This document shows positions 55,914-64,000 of a stretch of DNA of 64,000 nt, piece after piece (position 1 is the first letter of the stretch; every line of letters begins with the position of its first letter). The notes beneath the pieces were generated by a model, which saw only the letters and a list, made by a program, of their open reading frames with translations, was not told the DNA's origin and made no database searches. The DNA is from Priestia megaterium NBRC 15308 = ATCC 14581 (GTDB taxonomy: Bacteria; Bacillota; Bacilli; Bacillales; Bacillaceae_H): positions 3,404,501-3,468,500 of the forward strand of contig NZ_CP009920.1 in the NCBI RefSeq assembly GCF_000832985.1, in the 5' to 3' direction. A program made the translations under genes and the position numbers.

Positions 55914-56690
55914 TTGAGTAAAGCAGATGAAATAAGAGATATCGTTTATATTAATGGCCATGTAAATAAAAAATGCTTTATTACATATGGAATTGAATTT
56001 AAAGAGTTTTATCATTCCCTTCCTACGCCGCTTGCAAATATATTATTGTTAAAGCACGGTTTTGAAGACAGTGATTACCATTACCAAACCCATATGGACT
56101 ACGTAGAAGAAGAACAAATTCATCTTTTAGCAGAAGATGATGTTTATAATTATGGTGATTTTTGTTGGATTGATTTTGAGGATGTATCTTCGTTAGATTT
56201 GTTAGAACCTCAAGATATTGCAGCGCTGCTGTATTTAGGTCATTTAAAAAAACCGCTCAATTCGCCATTTAATAATAAACTCGGTAATCAATTTGTTTAT
56301 TTAGCTCATGATGATGGATTTTATAACAAAATCTATTTTCGAGACGTATATGATATGAAGCATATTTTAAGCCGAATCATTCCGTTGAAAATGTCAGAAA
56401 TTAAGCAAAAAAGATTTGTATTTAGAAGGAAGAAGTTAGAATATCCAATATTGCCGCTCGTGTTAGCAAATACGCTTCTTACTTTAACGAATGACGGTTT
56501 GTTTATTGATTTTGAACACATGGTGCAATCGCGTAGAGATATTAAAATTCCTTTGTATACAATCGGTGACTTTGACGACATGAATGAAATGTATAATGAT
56601 CGGTTTGAGCACAAAGAGATGAGTAAATTGCAGGCGCATCTTGTTCTCACTCATAAAGAGCTAGAGTGGAGCATTGAAGAAGTTCAATAA
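55914..56690 (+). CDS. Hypothetical protein (258 aa)
   Basis: 258 residues, acidic, soluble, rich in Asp, Tyr and Leu. A DYHYQTHMDYVEEEQIHLL segment lies near 55-73 and a basic KQKRFVFRRKKLEYP near 163-177. No membrane helix, signal peptide or motif known to me. TTG start behind AAGGTGG. It ends four bases before repeat copy 6. Function unknown. Confidence 0.65.
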   Translation: MSKADEIRDIVYINGHVNKKCFITYGIEFKEFYHSLPTPLANILLLKHGFEDSDYHYQTHMDYVEEEQIHLLAEDDVYNYGDFCWIDFEDVSSLDLLEPQDIAALLYLGHLKKPLNSPFNNKLGNQFVYLAHDDGFYNKIYFRDVYDMKHILSRIIPLKMSEIKQKRFVFRRKKLEYPILPLVLANTLLTLTNDGLFIDFEHMVQSRRDIKIPLYTIGDFDDMNEMYNDRFEHKEMSKLQAHLVLTHKELEWSIEEVQ

Positions 56691-56693
56691 TCT

Positions 56694-56888
56694 AAAAAGA
56701 GGCTGAGACATAACTAAATGAATTCAACCTAAAGACGAACACATGAGATAGATGAGCTGGACTGCTAGAAGGAACGAAACAGATAAAACTATATTCACCA
56801 TCACAAAAAAACGAACCACCAATCAAACGTGTTGATTAATGGTTCGTTTTTCACTTGGGCTAAACTATTTTTGTCCCAGCCTCTTTTT
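56694..56888. repeat. Dispersed intergenic repeat copy 6 (divergent, short)
   Basis: It has the best-preserved ends: AAAAAGAGGCTGAGACA on the left and, on the minus strand, AAAAAGAGGCTGGGACA on the right, a 17-base terminal inverted repeat with one difference. The internal stem is different in sequence (AAACGAACCA with TGGTTCGTTT, about 56806-56850) but in the same place. It overlaps the last codons of ykwB. Confidence 0.85.
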
Positions 56889-57555
56889 GAATAGCCGTAT
56901 AAAATGGATTTTTCCATTCCATTAGTACGGCGTAGTTGTGTGAATCTTCATCTTCAATATAGTTTGCTGCGAGACCAATAGGCGATCTGCCACAGCGCAT
57001 TAAAAAGGTCATAACCGGGTCGTAGAGAGTTCCAGCTGATACAAGGTCCATGTATTCAACGGGCGTGTACAAGGAAGACACTGATGCGTATCCAGGGATG
57101 CGGCATCCACCAAGCAGCCTTTCTAACTTGTAATGAATCACAACTTCATATAAAGACTGCAAAAGCAGCTTCCCAAGCCCCATCGATCGATGCGAAGGAG
57201 TGACGCATACGTCCACTACATAAAGTGTATTACCAGAAGGGTCGTGCGTATGAATATATCCGCTTCCTGTTACTTCATCCCATGTGTGAGCTTCATTTCT
57301 TTCCACTGAAACAATCGCGCTTGTGATAGATCCGCATATTGTCCCGTCTATCTCCACGCATAGCGCTCCATCCGGAAAAAGGGACACATGGTTATTTAAC
57401 TGATCTTTGCTCCATAATAATTCAGAAGGGAAAGGAGGGGGGAAGCTTTCTTCTTGAATCCGAATCAACTCATCGAAGTCATTTGATGTATATGATCGTA
57501 CCGTACATGTTACAGGCTTATTTTGATGAAAGACAAAGCATTGCTTTTTATACAC
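56860..57555 (-). CDS. ykwB: YkwB-like GNAT acetyltransferase
   Basis: 231-residue GNAT-family N-acetyltransferase. Acetyl-CoA-binding motif A is VVDVCVTPSHRSMGLGKLLLQSL near 112-134 (R-x-x-G-L-G-K). It resembles B. subtilis YkwB in length and neighbourhood. Substrate unknown. The last nine codons (E-A-G-T-K-I-V and stop) come from repeat copy 6, so the original C-terminus has been replaced or extended. Start lies behind AAAGGAGG. Confidence 0.8.
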   Translation of the reverse strand: MYKKQCFVFHQNKPVTCTVRSYTSNDFDELIRIQEESFPPPFPSELLWSKDQLNNHVSLFPDGALCVEIDGTICGSITSAIVSVERNEAHTWDEVTGSGYIHTHDPSGNTLYVVDVCVTPSHRSMGLGKLLLQSLYEVVIHYKLERLLGGCRIPGYASVSSLYTPVEYMDLVSAGTLYDPVMTFLMRCGRSPIGLAANYIEDEDSHNYAVLMEWKNPFYTAIQKEAGTKIV

Positions 57556-57699
57556 TGCTTTTTTGCCTCCTTTAAGAAAAAATTTTCAGATAATTAAGTA
57601 TACCATATGAAAAAAAGAAATTATTTCATATTTATTGAAGAATTTGAAGAGAACGTGATAAAGTTAAAAAGATTCGAACTATTAGACGAGGTGAAAGAA

Positions 57700-58485
57700 A
57701 TGGATGTTGAATTAAAAGGAAAAACAGCGCTTGTATTTGCGGCGAGCCAAGGGCTTGGCAAAGCGATTGCTGCCAGGCTCGCAGAAGAAGGCGCAAACGT
57801 TATGATTGCAAGTCGTTCAGAAGAGAAACTAATCCAAGTAGCGGAAGAGATTTCATACCTTGGAAGCGGACAAGTGTTACATAAAACGGCAGATGTCACG
57901 AAAACTCAAGACATTCAAGATGTTATTCAATATACAGTAGATACGTTTGGAACCATTGATATTTTAATTAATAATACAGGAGGTCCTAAAGCAGGGAACT
58001 TCCTTTCGTTAACAGATGATGATTGGAAGCGTGCATTTGAGTTAAATCTCCTCAGTTATATTCGTATCATTCGTGAGGTAGTGCCCGTTATGAAAAAGAG
58101 CGGAGGACGTATTGTCAATATTGCTTCTTCTTCCATTAAAGAGCCAATTGCTGGACTTATTCTGTCAAATACCTTCCGTACAGGAATCGTGGGGCTTACC
58201 AAAACACTTGCTTCAGAACTAGCAGAGGACGGTATCTTAATTAACACGGTTGCCCCAGGAAGAATTGCAACAGACCGAGTGAAAGAGCTAGATACCACTC
58301 GTGCTGAAAAAATGGGAGTAGACGTTTCAAAAATTGAAGAAGAGATGAGAAACCAAATTCCTCTTAAGCGCTACGGTCAGCCTGAAGAGTTTGCAAAAGC
58401 CGTTGCTTTCTTTGTCTCGGGAGCAAATTCATATATGACAGGCCAGTCGTTTCTAATCGACGGAGGTATGGTGAAATCCATTTAG
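57700..58485 (+). CDS. SDR oxidoreductase
   Basis: 261-residue short-chain dehydrogenase. Cofactor motif ASQGLGKAIA near 13-22, NNTGG near 90, active-site Ser in ASSSIKEP near 141. The usual YxxxK position reads N-T-F-R-T here, so the catalytic tyrosine and lysine are not in the standard place. Start at 57700 follows GAGGTGAAAG; the in-frame ATG at 57607 is unsupported. Resembles the 3-oxoacyl-ACP reductase-like group; substrate unknown. Confidence 0.8.
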   Translation: MDVELKGKTALVFAASQGLGKAIAARLAEEGANVMIASRSEEKLIQVAEEISYLGSGQVLHKTADVTKTQDIQDVIQYTVDTFGTIDILINNTGGPKAGNFLSLTDDDWKRAFELNLLSYIRIIREVVPVMKKSGGRIVNIASSSIKEPIAGLILSNTFRTGIVGLTKTLASELAEDGILINTVAPGRIATDRVKELDTTRAEKMGVDVSKIEEEMRNQIPLKRYGQPEEFAKAVAFFVSGANSYMTGQSFLIDGGMVKSI

Positions 58486-58493
58486 TTAAATAG

Positions 58494-58520
58494 AAAAACC
58501 CTGCAGCCGCAGGGTTTTTT
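58494..58520. terminator. Bidirectional terminator, SDR/nitroreductase
   Basis: AACCCTGC pairs with GCAGGGTT around AGCC, with A and T tracts on each side. Confidence 0.9.
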
Positions 58521-58521
58521 G

Positions 58522-59133
58522 TTAAATCCAAGTTGTAACTTGATCTAATGGTAAACGGTCGCTAGCGTGTGCTTCTTTAGCCGCTTTTCCAACTGAGATA
58601 AGCATAACTGGAATGTATCGATCCTCAATTTTAAATTCTTCTACAAATTTTTGAGCGTTAAATCCGCCCATTGAGCAAGTGTCTAATCCTTTTGCTTTTG
58701 CTGCAAGCATGAATGTCATAGATGCAAGAGAAGCATTCGTAAACGCTGCATCGCGGGCGAAAGCACCGTTTTTATAAGCGCCGTTAATTTGTCCTGACAA
58801 AATATTTTTTACGTCTTCTGTCATGTGACCTGCTTCGACTAGTGGATTGTACACGTCATCTACATTTTTATTGGCTTCTAAATCACCTAAGACAGCTACT
58901 ACAGCGCCTGCTTCTGTAATTTGTTTTTGGTTGTAAGCAATTGGAAGTAGACGTTCTTTCGCATCTTGATCTGTAATAACAACGAAATGCCAGTGCTGTA
59001 AGTTCCAAGCTGATGGTGACTTCACTGTTGCTTCTAAAAGTTCCGTTAATTCTTCTTTGGTTAATTTAGCTGAAGAGTCATATTCTCGAATCGATGTACG
59101 TTCATTTACCACATCAAAAAAATCTTTTGTCAT
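58522..59133 (-). CDS. Nitroreductase-family FMN oxidoreductase
   Basis: 203-residue NAD(P)H-dependent flavoenzyme of the nitroreductase family. FMN-binding residues are in ERTSIREYD near 11 and SPSAWNLQHWHF near 38-49, with the C-terminal GKAAKEAH segment near 180. Likely reduces quinones or nitro compounds. Start at 59133 follows AACGGAGG; the longer upstream frame is unsupported. Stand-alone gene. Confidence 0.86.
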   Translation of the reverse strand: MTKDFFDVVNERTSIREYDSSAKLTKEELTELLEATVKSPSAWNLQHWHFVVITDQDAKERLLPIAYNQKQITEAGAVVAVLGDLEANKNVDDVYNPLVEAGHMTEDVKNILSGQINGAYKNGAFARDAAFTNASLASMTFMLAAKAKGLDTCSMGGFNAQKFVEEFKIEDRYIPVMLISVGKAAKEAHASDRLPLDQVTTWI

Positions 59134-59285
59134 AATAAAAACCTCCGTTAAAAGTATGTATTTCTTTAGTGAATCGATGCACATTTTATAATGATACACT
59201 ATTGAAGTCAATTTATATGCTTCTAGTATACCCGCTCTTATGTGCTGTCACTCACAAAAAAATGCATACACTTCTTACCATCGGC

Positions 59286-60449
59286 TTAGCGTGATTGACG
59301 AGATGTAAAATAAGCTTCAATTCGATCACAGGCTTCACGCAGCGTGTTCATGGAATACGCATACGACAGGCGTACATATCCTTCCCCGTGGGAAGAAAAA
59401 GCGCTGCCGGGTACTAGTGCAACACCTGCTTCTTTTACTAACTCCAGGGCAAAATCAAATGAATTGCTGTGGAAGTTCTGAATAGAAGGGAAGATATAAA
59501 AAGCACCCGTCGGCTTTTCTACGTCAAATCCCATGTTTACTAATCGGTCATACACATAATTCAGCCTTTGTTCGTATTCTTTTTTCATATCCACCGCATC
59601 GTTTTTACCTGCTGTCAGTGCCTCGAGTGCAGCTGCTTGAGAGACAGAAGAAGCACAGCTCACGTTGTATTGATGAACTTTTAATATATGTTTGGCTAAA
59701 TAAGAAGGAGCAAATAAAAGGCCAATTCGCCAGCCCGTCATAGAATGAGACTTTGATACTCCGTTAATAACAATTGTTTTCTCTCTCATAGAGGAAATGG
59801 AGGCAATGGACTGATGTTTTTTATCAAAAACGAGCTCGCTGTATATTTCATCAGATAGTACAAAAATATTTTTATCGCTTAAAAGAGCGGCAATTTCTTC
59901 TAATTCTTGCTGGGACAACGTCACTCCTGTAGGGTTAGACGGATAAGGTAAGATGACGCATCTTGTTTTAGACGTCAGATGTTGTTGGATTAAATCCGCT
60001 GTTAGTCGAAATCCTGTTTCGGTTGTATCAATATGTACAGGTTTAGCGCCGTTTAACCGGATAAGCGGTTCGTATCCTGGGTAAACAGGTCCAGGTAAAA
60101 TAACTTCAGAATCTTCTTCTAAAATGGTGCGAAGAGCAATGTCAATTGCTTGACTAGCTCCAATGGTCACAATCACTTCATCCGCTGGGTTATAGTGCAA
60201 GTCATATTTTTCTTTGACAAATTGAGCTGCTGCCTCGCGCAGTTCTATTGTTCCAGCATTGTGGGTATAAGAAGTTTGGTTACCATCAATTGCAGATTTT
60301 GCCGCTTCTTTTACATGCTGTGGTGTTAAGAAATCAGGTTGTCCAATTGTGAGGGATAAAACATCTTGGTATTGTGAGACCATATTATAAAATGTACGTA
60401 TTCCTGATAGTTCAATTTCTTTGACACGTTTATTGATTAAGTGCTCCAT
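59286..60449 (-). CDS. patA: PatA, aminotransferase A
   Basis: 387-residue fold-type I PLP enzyme. PSNPTG near 168, YSELVFD near 203 and the PLP lysine in VSKSHSMTGWR near 230. In B. subtilis PatA transaminates N-acetyl-LL-diaminopimelate intermediates in lysine synthesis and lies beside cheV and ykyB, as here. The reverse complement start at 60449 is preceded by GGAAGGATT. Confidence 0.9.
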   Translation of the reverse strand: MEHLINKRVKEIELSGIRTFYNMVSQYQDVLSLTIGQPDFLTPQHVKEAAKSAIDGNQTSYTHNAGTIELREAAAQFVKEKYDLHYNPADEVIVTIGASQAIDIALRTILEEDSEVILPGPVYPGYEPLIRLNGAKPVHIDTTETGFRLTADLIQQHLTSKTRCVILPYPSNPTGVTLSQQELEEIAALLSDKNIFVLSDEIYSELVFDKKHQSIASISSMREKTIVINGVSKSHSMTGWRIGLLFAPSYLAKHILKVHQYNVSCASSVSQAAALEALTAGKNDAVDMKKEYEQRLNYVYDRLVNMGFDVEKPTGAFYIFPSIQNFHSNSFDFALELVKEAGVALVPGSAFSSHGEGYVRLSYAYSMNTLREACDRIEAYFTSRQSR

Positions 60450-60509
60450 GGTTTCAAATCCTTCCGCGTATTTTCAACTCATTTTATCTTATCACAATGA
60501 AAATAGGTA

Positions 60510-60547
60510 AAAAACCACTATTTGCGCATTTTGCAAATAGTGGTTTT
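60510..60547 (-). terminator. Terminator after IDEAL-domain gene
   Basis: AAAACCACTATTTGC pairs with GCAAATAGTGGTTTT; on the minus strand a further T run follows. It also isolates patA. Confidence 0.9.
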
Positions 60548-60550
60548 AAG

Positions 60551-60772
60551 TTAGGCGTTATATAGCTTATTATAAGCAGTTGTTAGTTCATAAAATTGTT
60601 CTTCGTCTCTGTTATCTAACGCATCGTCGATAAGAGATTTCAAATGCTGTTTATTAAAGTTTGTACTCATAGTCGTTAAAATACGATCAGCTTCTTTCGC
60701 GTAATAGTGTTGGTAAGGTGTGTACTGAGATGAGTGAGGATAGTGATTCATATTTTTGCGATAAGAACTCAT
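60551..60772 (-). CDS. IDEAL-domain protein (73 aa)
   Basis: 73 residues. The C-terminal part SLIDDALDNRDEEQFYELTTAYNKL matches the IDEAL domain pattern (I-D-x-A-L-D-x-x-D-x-x-x-F). The N-terminal part is rich in Tyr, His and Ser. IDEAL domains occur in small Bacillus proteins, some of which bind partner proteins. Role unknown. Start behind AAAAGGAGGTT. Confidence 0.75.
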   Translation of the reverse strand: MSSYRKNMNHYPHSSQYTPYQHYYAKEADRILTTMSTNFNKQHLKSLIDDALDNRDEEQFYELTTAYNKLYNA

Positions 60773-60941
60773 AACATAAACCTCCTTTTTTAAAATAAAA
60801 CGCAGCTTCTATTACTTGAAATGTACCCTTTCTATATAGTTGTTAACCCTGTTTTTAGCTGCGAATGTGCTGAGGTATGTGTTAGGAAATCAGAGGTTCC
60901 TCGCTTCACGTTCAATTCTAGATTCAAAATAATAAGCGCAT

Positions 60942-60970
60942 AAAAAGACCTGCATATATATGCAGGTCTT
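60942..60970 (-). terminator. Terminator after 64-aa gene
   Basis: AAGACCTGCA pairs with TGCAGGTCTT around TATATA; on the minus strand TTTTTA follows. Confidence 0.88.
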
Positions 60971-60975
60971 GTATA

Positions 60976-61170
60976 TTAGTCAGTGTGTATTTGGCCTTCA
61001 CGCCAATAAACGGGGGAAACGTAGCCAAAATCAACTTCATGATCGTCCAATGTTACAACGCAGTGATCAGAGCCTTCTTGTTCTTTAATATCTTGATATA
61101 CAGCTTCTTCTACGTTTTCAATAATGGTCATTTCATTATCGTCATTAAAAAGAATGACGGAGCCTTTCAT
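60976..61170 (-). CDS. Small acidic hypothetical protein (64 aa)
   Basis: 64 residues, acidic, with a pattern of short strands (VILFNDDNEMTIIENV, CVVTLDDHEVDFGYV). Start behind AAAGAAGGTG. Own terminator. I do not recognise the family. Confidence 0.65.
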   Translation of the reverse strand: MKGSVILFNDDNEMTIIENVEEAVYQDIKEQEGSDHCVVTLDDHEVDFGYVSPVYWREGQIHTD

Positions 61171-61283
61171 ATTACGAACACCTTCTTTTAAGATTATTCA
61201 TTCACTTTGTGTAGTATAAACCGTTTTGGCTGTAGAGTCCACAGCTATCTTCGATTTCTTGTTAAAAATTTGTGAACAGGCTT

Positions 61284-61883
61284 TTAGGAATGAATAAGAA
61301 ACCCTCTAAATAGAAGAGTAACCGACTTGTCTATTCTTTCTTGAAGGGTAGCAGAGTCGGGTTGGTTGGTACACCAGTAAAGAAGTGTGCCAAAAAAATT
61401 AAGTATAGCAATAGAAGCCATTTCTTCGGCAGGGATATCGACTATAAGTTCACCTCGGTCTTGTCCTGTTTGAAAAACTTTTGTAAAATGAGCACGCATT
61501 TTTTCAATTTGAAGAATTTCGGATTGTTGAAAGGAACTGTTGGTAATAGCAATATGAAACCAAGAACGGATTAGGTGAGGGTTCGCTTCTTCGTTTGATT
61601 GTGCTAGTAATAAAAACAGTTGTTTAACAATGGCAGCAGTTGATTCTTCTGTTTGAAGGAGCTGTTCTAATTTGTAGGAGATACGGTTTGTAAAATTAAT
61701 TCCAAGGTAGTGAAGAACTTCTTCTTTTGTTTTGAAGTAATTAAAAAATGTTCCCTTTGCTACACCCGCTTCATGGGTAATTTGAGACACAGTCGTTTTT
61801 TGATATCCCTGCTGTTGGAATAAAGAGATAGCGGCTTTTTGGATGCGTTTTTTTGTTTCTTCTTTTTGTAATCCTCTGTTCAT
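61284..61883 (-). CDS. TetR/AcrR-family regulator
   Basis: 199-residue repressor. The N-terminal helix-turn-helix is at about 28-48 (TVSQITHEAGVAKGTFFNYFKTKEEVLHY) and the C-terminal helical domain would bind a ligand. The target is not adjacent in an obvious way; it may regulate itself or distant genes. Start behind ACGAGGTG. The last residues are hydrophobic and aromatic as usual for the family. Confidence 0.88.
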   Translation of the reverse strand: MNRGLQKEETKKRIQKAAISLFQQQGYQKTTVSQITHEAGVAKGTFFNYFKTKEEVLHYLGINFTNRISYKLEQLLQTEESTAAIVKQLFLLLAQSNEEANPHLIRSWFHIAITNSSFQQSEILQIEKMRAHFTKVFQTGQDRGELIVDIPAEEMASIAILNFFGTLLYWCTNQPDSATLQERIDKSVTLLFRGFLIHS

Positions 61884-62179
61884 AAATTACACCTCGTTCG
61901 AATAGGAGTAGTCGTTTGACTCAAGTTCATAAGCTAGTATAGAGAAGTAAAGTAGAGCAATTAAAAAACTGAGCAGAGGATGAGACGAAAGGGATCGGCG
62001 CTCATGTTTTTATATAGTATATAATATTCTGTTAATTCATAAAACAATATTTTATGTATATGTTTTAGGGAAAAAGGATAACAAAATAAGAAAATTTTTC
62101 TTTACGGATATAAGAGGCGCTCACTATAATGGGAAATATGGACTATTAGATAAACAGGTGAGATGAGAGGAGTAAGTAT

Positions 62180-63085
62180 ATGAATCCAGATAAAGGAATA
62201 CTGTTGGAAAGTGGTACAAACGAACTGGAAATTGTCGAATTTGAGATAGGAAATGTTTGGTTTGGCATTAATGTAGTAAAAGTTAGAGAGATTATTAATC
62301 CCGTATCTATTACACCTGTTCCCAATGCGCATTCTTACATAGAAGGTATTATAGAGCTAAGAGGGGAAGTACTTCCTGTTGTTGACATAGCAAAAGCATT
62401 AAAAATGGAACCTTCAAATACGCCGGAAAAAGATAAGTTAATTGTTACAGAGTTCAATCAGCAAAAAATTGTCTTTCATACCCATGCAGTGACGCAAATT
62501 CACCGTATTTCTTGGAAAGAAATTGAGAAGCCTTCAGATTTGTATCAAGGTTTGGAAACGCAGATTACTGGAGTGGTAAAATTACACGGTCAAATGATTC
62601 TGCTGTTAGACTTTGAAAAGCTGATTTCTGACGTGAACCCTGATGCGGGTATTAATCAGTCGAAAATCAAAAAGCTAGGGGCTAGGGAGCGCTCTAATAA
62701 AAAGATTGTCGTAGCTGAAGACTCACCGCTGCTGCGCCGAATGATTGAAGATACTCTTGCACAAGCAGGTTATGAGAACACGGAATTTTTTGAGAACGGT
62801 GAGGAAGCGTGGAACTATCTGAGCTCAGTGATCGATGAAGGTGTGGAAATCAGTGATCAAGTCCAGCTGCTTATTACAGATATAGAAATGCCGCAAATGG
62901 ATGGGCATCATTTAACTAAAAAAGTGAAAGAAAATCCTCAGCTTTCTATACTTCCAGTCATTATCTTCTCTTCTCTTATCACAGAAGATTTACGTCACAA
63001 GGGAAAGATGGTAGGAGCGGAAGGACAAGTAAGTAAGCCGGAAATCGGAGAGCTTGTTGAGTTGATCGATCTCTATATTTTGTAG
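62180..63085 (+). CDS. cheV: CheV, CheW-response regulator coupling protein
   Basis: 301-residue chemotaxis protein. CheW-like domain at about 15-155 (EFEIGNVWFGINVVKVREII and IIELRGEVLPVVDI) and receiver domain at 170-300 with acidic VVAEDSP, phospho-aspartate in LLITDIEMPQMDG near 237 and lysine in VSKPEIGEL. Couples receptors to CheA and takes part in adaptation. Start behind GAGAGGAG. Next to patA and ykyB as in B. subtilis. A weak sigma-D-like element (ACGGATAT) is upstream near 62104. Confidence 0.95.
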   Translation: MNPDKGILLESGTNELEIVEFEIGNVWFGINVVKVREIINPVSITPVPNAHSYIEGIIELRGEVLPVVDIAKALKMEPSNTPEKDKLIVTEFNQQKIVFHTHAVTQIHRISWKEIEKPSDLYQGLETQITGVVKLHGQMILLLDFEKLISDVNPDAGINQSKIKKLGARERSNKKIVVAEDSPLLRRMIEDTLAQAGYENTEFFENGEEAWNYLSSVIDEGVEISDQVQLLITDIEMPQMDGHHLTKKVKENPQLSILPVIIFSSLITEDLRHKGKMVGAEGQVSKPEIGELVELIDLYIL

Positions 63086-63091
63086 GATCAC

Positions 63092-63136
63092 AAAAAAGTG
63101 CCTGAAAGCAGATTGCTCCACTTCAGGCACTTTTTT
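63092..63136. terminator. Bidirectional terminator, cheV/ykyB
   Basis: AAGTGCCTGAA pairs with TTCAGGCACTT with a loop of about a dozen bases, flanked by A and T runs. Confidence 0.9.
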
Positions 63137-63602
63137 AAAAATAACTTTTACCCAGCGGTTTAAACACAGGTGCTTGCCGTTTTCTTGGAGTCGAAACAGG
63201 GCTTTTCGCCGGCTGTACGAGATGACCCGTATATTTAGATAATAAGCGCTTCGCATAAGATAATGACATAGTCGTTTTGGGATTTCGATACTGATGGTTT
63301 AAATGGCCGAGGTGTGATAACTCTTTGAAGTCTTCTTTCTTTGGAGGCATATGGAAAAAGTAGTCTCCAACTGATACAAGTACATCTGATTTTTGTTGAC
63401 TTTTACCAGGGTTTGGCGAAAAGTGAAGTCCTTCTTTTTTGGCTTTTCCTTCTAAAATTAGTTGATCTAATGCAATTTTCTTTAACGTATATAACTGCTT
63501 AGGATCAGGAGCAGCTTTTGCGTGACGATTTACAGTGAAAATAGCTTGTGCAATCTCAGATACAGACGGGGTCAAAGAGCCTTGTCCATTTGCTTGAGAC
63601 AT
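63135..63602 (-). CDS. ykyB: YkyB-family protein
   Basis: 155-residue Bacillus-specific protein matching YkyB. It is basic, with EIAQAIFTVNRHAKAAPDPKQL near 16-37 and a Pro/Arg/Lys-rich C-terminus. No enzyme motif. The gene sits between cheV and ykuD as in B. subtilis, which supports the name. Start behind AAAGGGAGTG. Function unknown. Confidence 0.86.
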   Translation of the reverse strand: MSQANGQGSLTPSVSEIAQAIFTVNRHAKAAPDPKQLYTLKKIALDQLILEGKAKKEGLHFSPNPGKSQQKSDVLVSVGDYFFHMPPKKEDFKELSHLGHLNHQYRNPKTTMSLSYAKRLLSKYTGHLVQPAKSPVSTPRKRQAPVFKPLGKSYF

Positions 63603-63856
63603 ACGTTCACTCCCTTTCTATCATATCAGCTGTTCAACCTATAAGGTGAAAGCTGATACGTTCATTATAGCGTGTCTTGTCCCATTTGAAAATAATTACA
63701 CGAAGAAGTATTTTGGTAATTAATGAAATTTCCTATGTATAGGGTTTGTTTTGTTACGCTTCCTTATACAAGTAAAGTGGAACAGCACGCCATACTTTCT
63801 ATTTTAAAAAAATGCTGCTCCCACAGTTAAACCATCATTGATTAGTAAATCCCGAA

Positions 63857-64000
63857 CTATTGAGCCATTCGTCGAGAAGGTCGAATATAAACACCAGTCC
63901 CATTTGGCACAATTTGAGCTAGCTCATTTACTTGGGCATTATACATGCGAATGCATCCTTTGGATACGGCTTTTCCAATAGAACTTGGATCATTTGTTCC
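63857..64000 (-). CDS. ykuD: YkuD-like L,D-transpeptidase, 3' part
   Basis: The window ends inside this minus-strand gene; 47 C-terminal codons and a TAG are visible. The sequence G-T-N-D-P-S-S-I-G, then [12 protein letters not shown], is the catalytic signature of the YkuD (L,D-transpeptidase) domain, with the nucleophile cysteine in S-x-G-C-I-R. This enzyme makes 3-3 crosslinks in spore peptidoglycan in B. subtilis. It is too short for the N-terminal part to be judged. Order cheV-ykyB-ykuD agrees with B. subtilis. Confidence 0.88.
   Translation of the reverse strand, partial: GTNDPSSIGKAVSKGCIRMYNAQVNELAQIVPNGTGVYIRPSRRMAQ

Overview
The window is a contiguous piece of chromosome from a low-GC, spore-forming Bacillaceae. 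I infer Priestia (Bacillus) megaterium or a close relative. The reasons are a gene order that largely follows the Bacillus subtilis ykr-ykv-ykw-yku segment (mtn genes, Spo0E-like gene, clpE, queCDEF, ykvS, ykvT, glcT-ptsGHI, ykwB, patA, cheV, ykyB, ykuD), a cobalamin-dependent metH that B. subtilis lacks, and sporulation or germination genes and remnants. I see no rRNA or tRNA genes, prophage, CRISPR array, integrase or transposase.

Layout. 1-4650: methionine salvage (mtnE; SAM riboswitch; mtnWXBD). 4700-9770: a ribose-type ABC importer (lipoprotein, double ATPase, permease) and a CoA-disulfide-reductase-like flavoprotein. 10000-19500: Spo0E-like phosphatase with Spo0A-box-like sites, ZIP transporter, HIT-like protein, MarR regulator with a palindromic operator, M3 peptidase, a sporulation-type histidine kinase, a small lipoprotein and clpE under two CtsR operators. 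19800-24200: NhaC antiporter, secreted hydrolase, SDR enzyme and a decayed germinant-receptor operon. 24260-27000: preQ1 riboswitch and queCDEF. 27000-35500: mostly small Bacillus genes (ykvS, patatin-like, ykvT, yueI, a Gly/Phe-rich coat-like protein), an orphan transcription unit that may be a CcpA-controlled small RNA, and an NCS2 permease. 35577-42250: a Cof-type HAD protein lacking its nucleophile, then metH and yitJ under a second SAM riboswitch. 42587-46600: ykvI and a riboflavin operon (FMN riboswitch, ribE-ribBA-ribH) with no ribD. 47000-53260: an unknown membrane protein, glcT, RAT/terminator, ptsG-ptsH-ptsI. 53262-64000: cidAB and a LysR regulator, an unknown protein, ykwB, SDR and nitroreductase enzymes, patA, an IDEAL-domain protein, TetR, cheV, ykyB and the 3' end of ykuD.

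How the genes work together. The two SAM riboswitches put methionine salvage and homocysteine remethylation under one signal. Three further RNA switches (preQ1, FMN, RAT/GlcT) control queuosine, riboflavin and glucose uptake. The Spo0E-like phosphatase, sensor kinase, ykvT, coat-like protein and germinant-receptor remnant reflect a sporulating lifestyle.

The most distinctive pattern is a family of six dispersed intergenic repeats (about 175-350 bp) with 17-bp terminal inverted repeats. Most carry an internal terminator-like hairpin. Five of the six begin or end within a few bases of a stop codon, and one supplies the last codons and stop of ykwB. They look like MITE-type elements that the host uses as terminators. 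All functional statements come from reading motifs and family resemblance; no database search was run.
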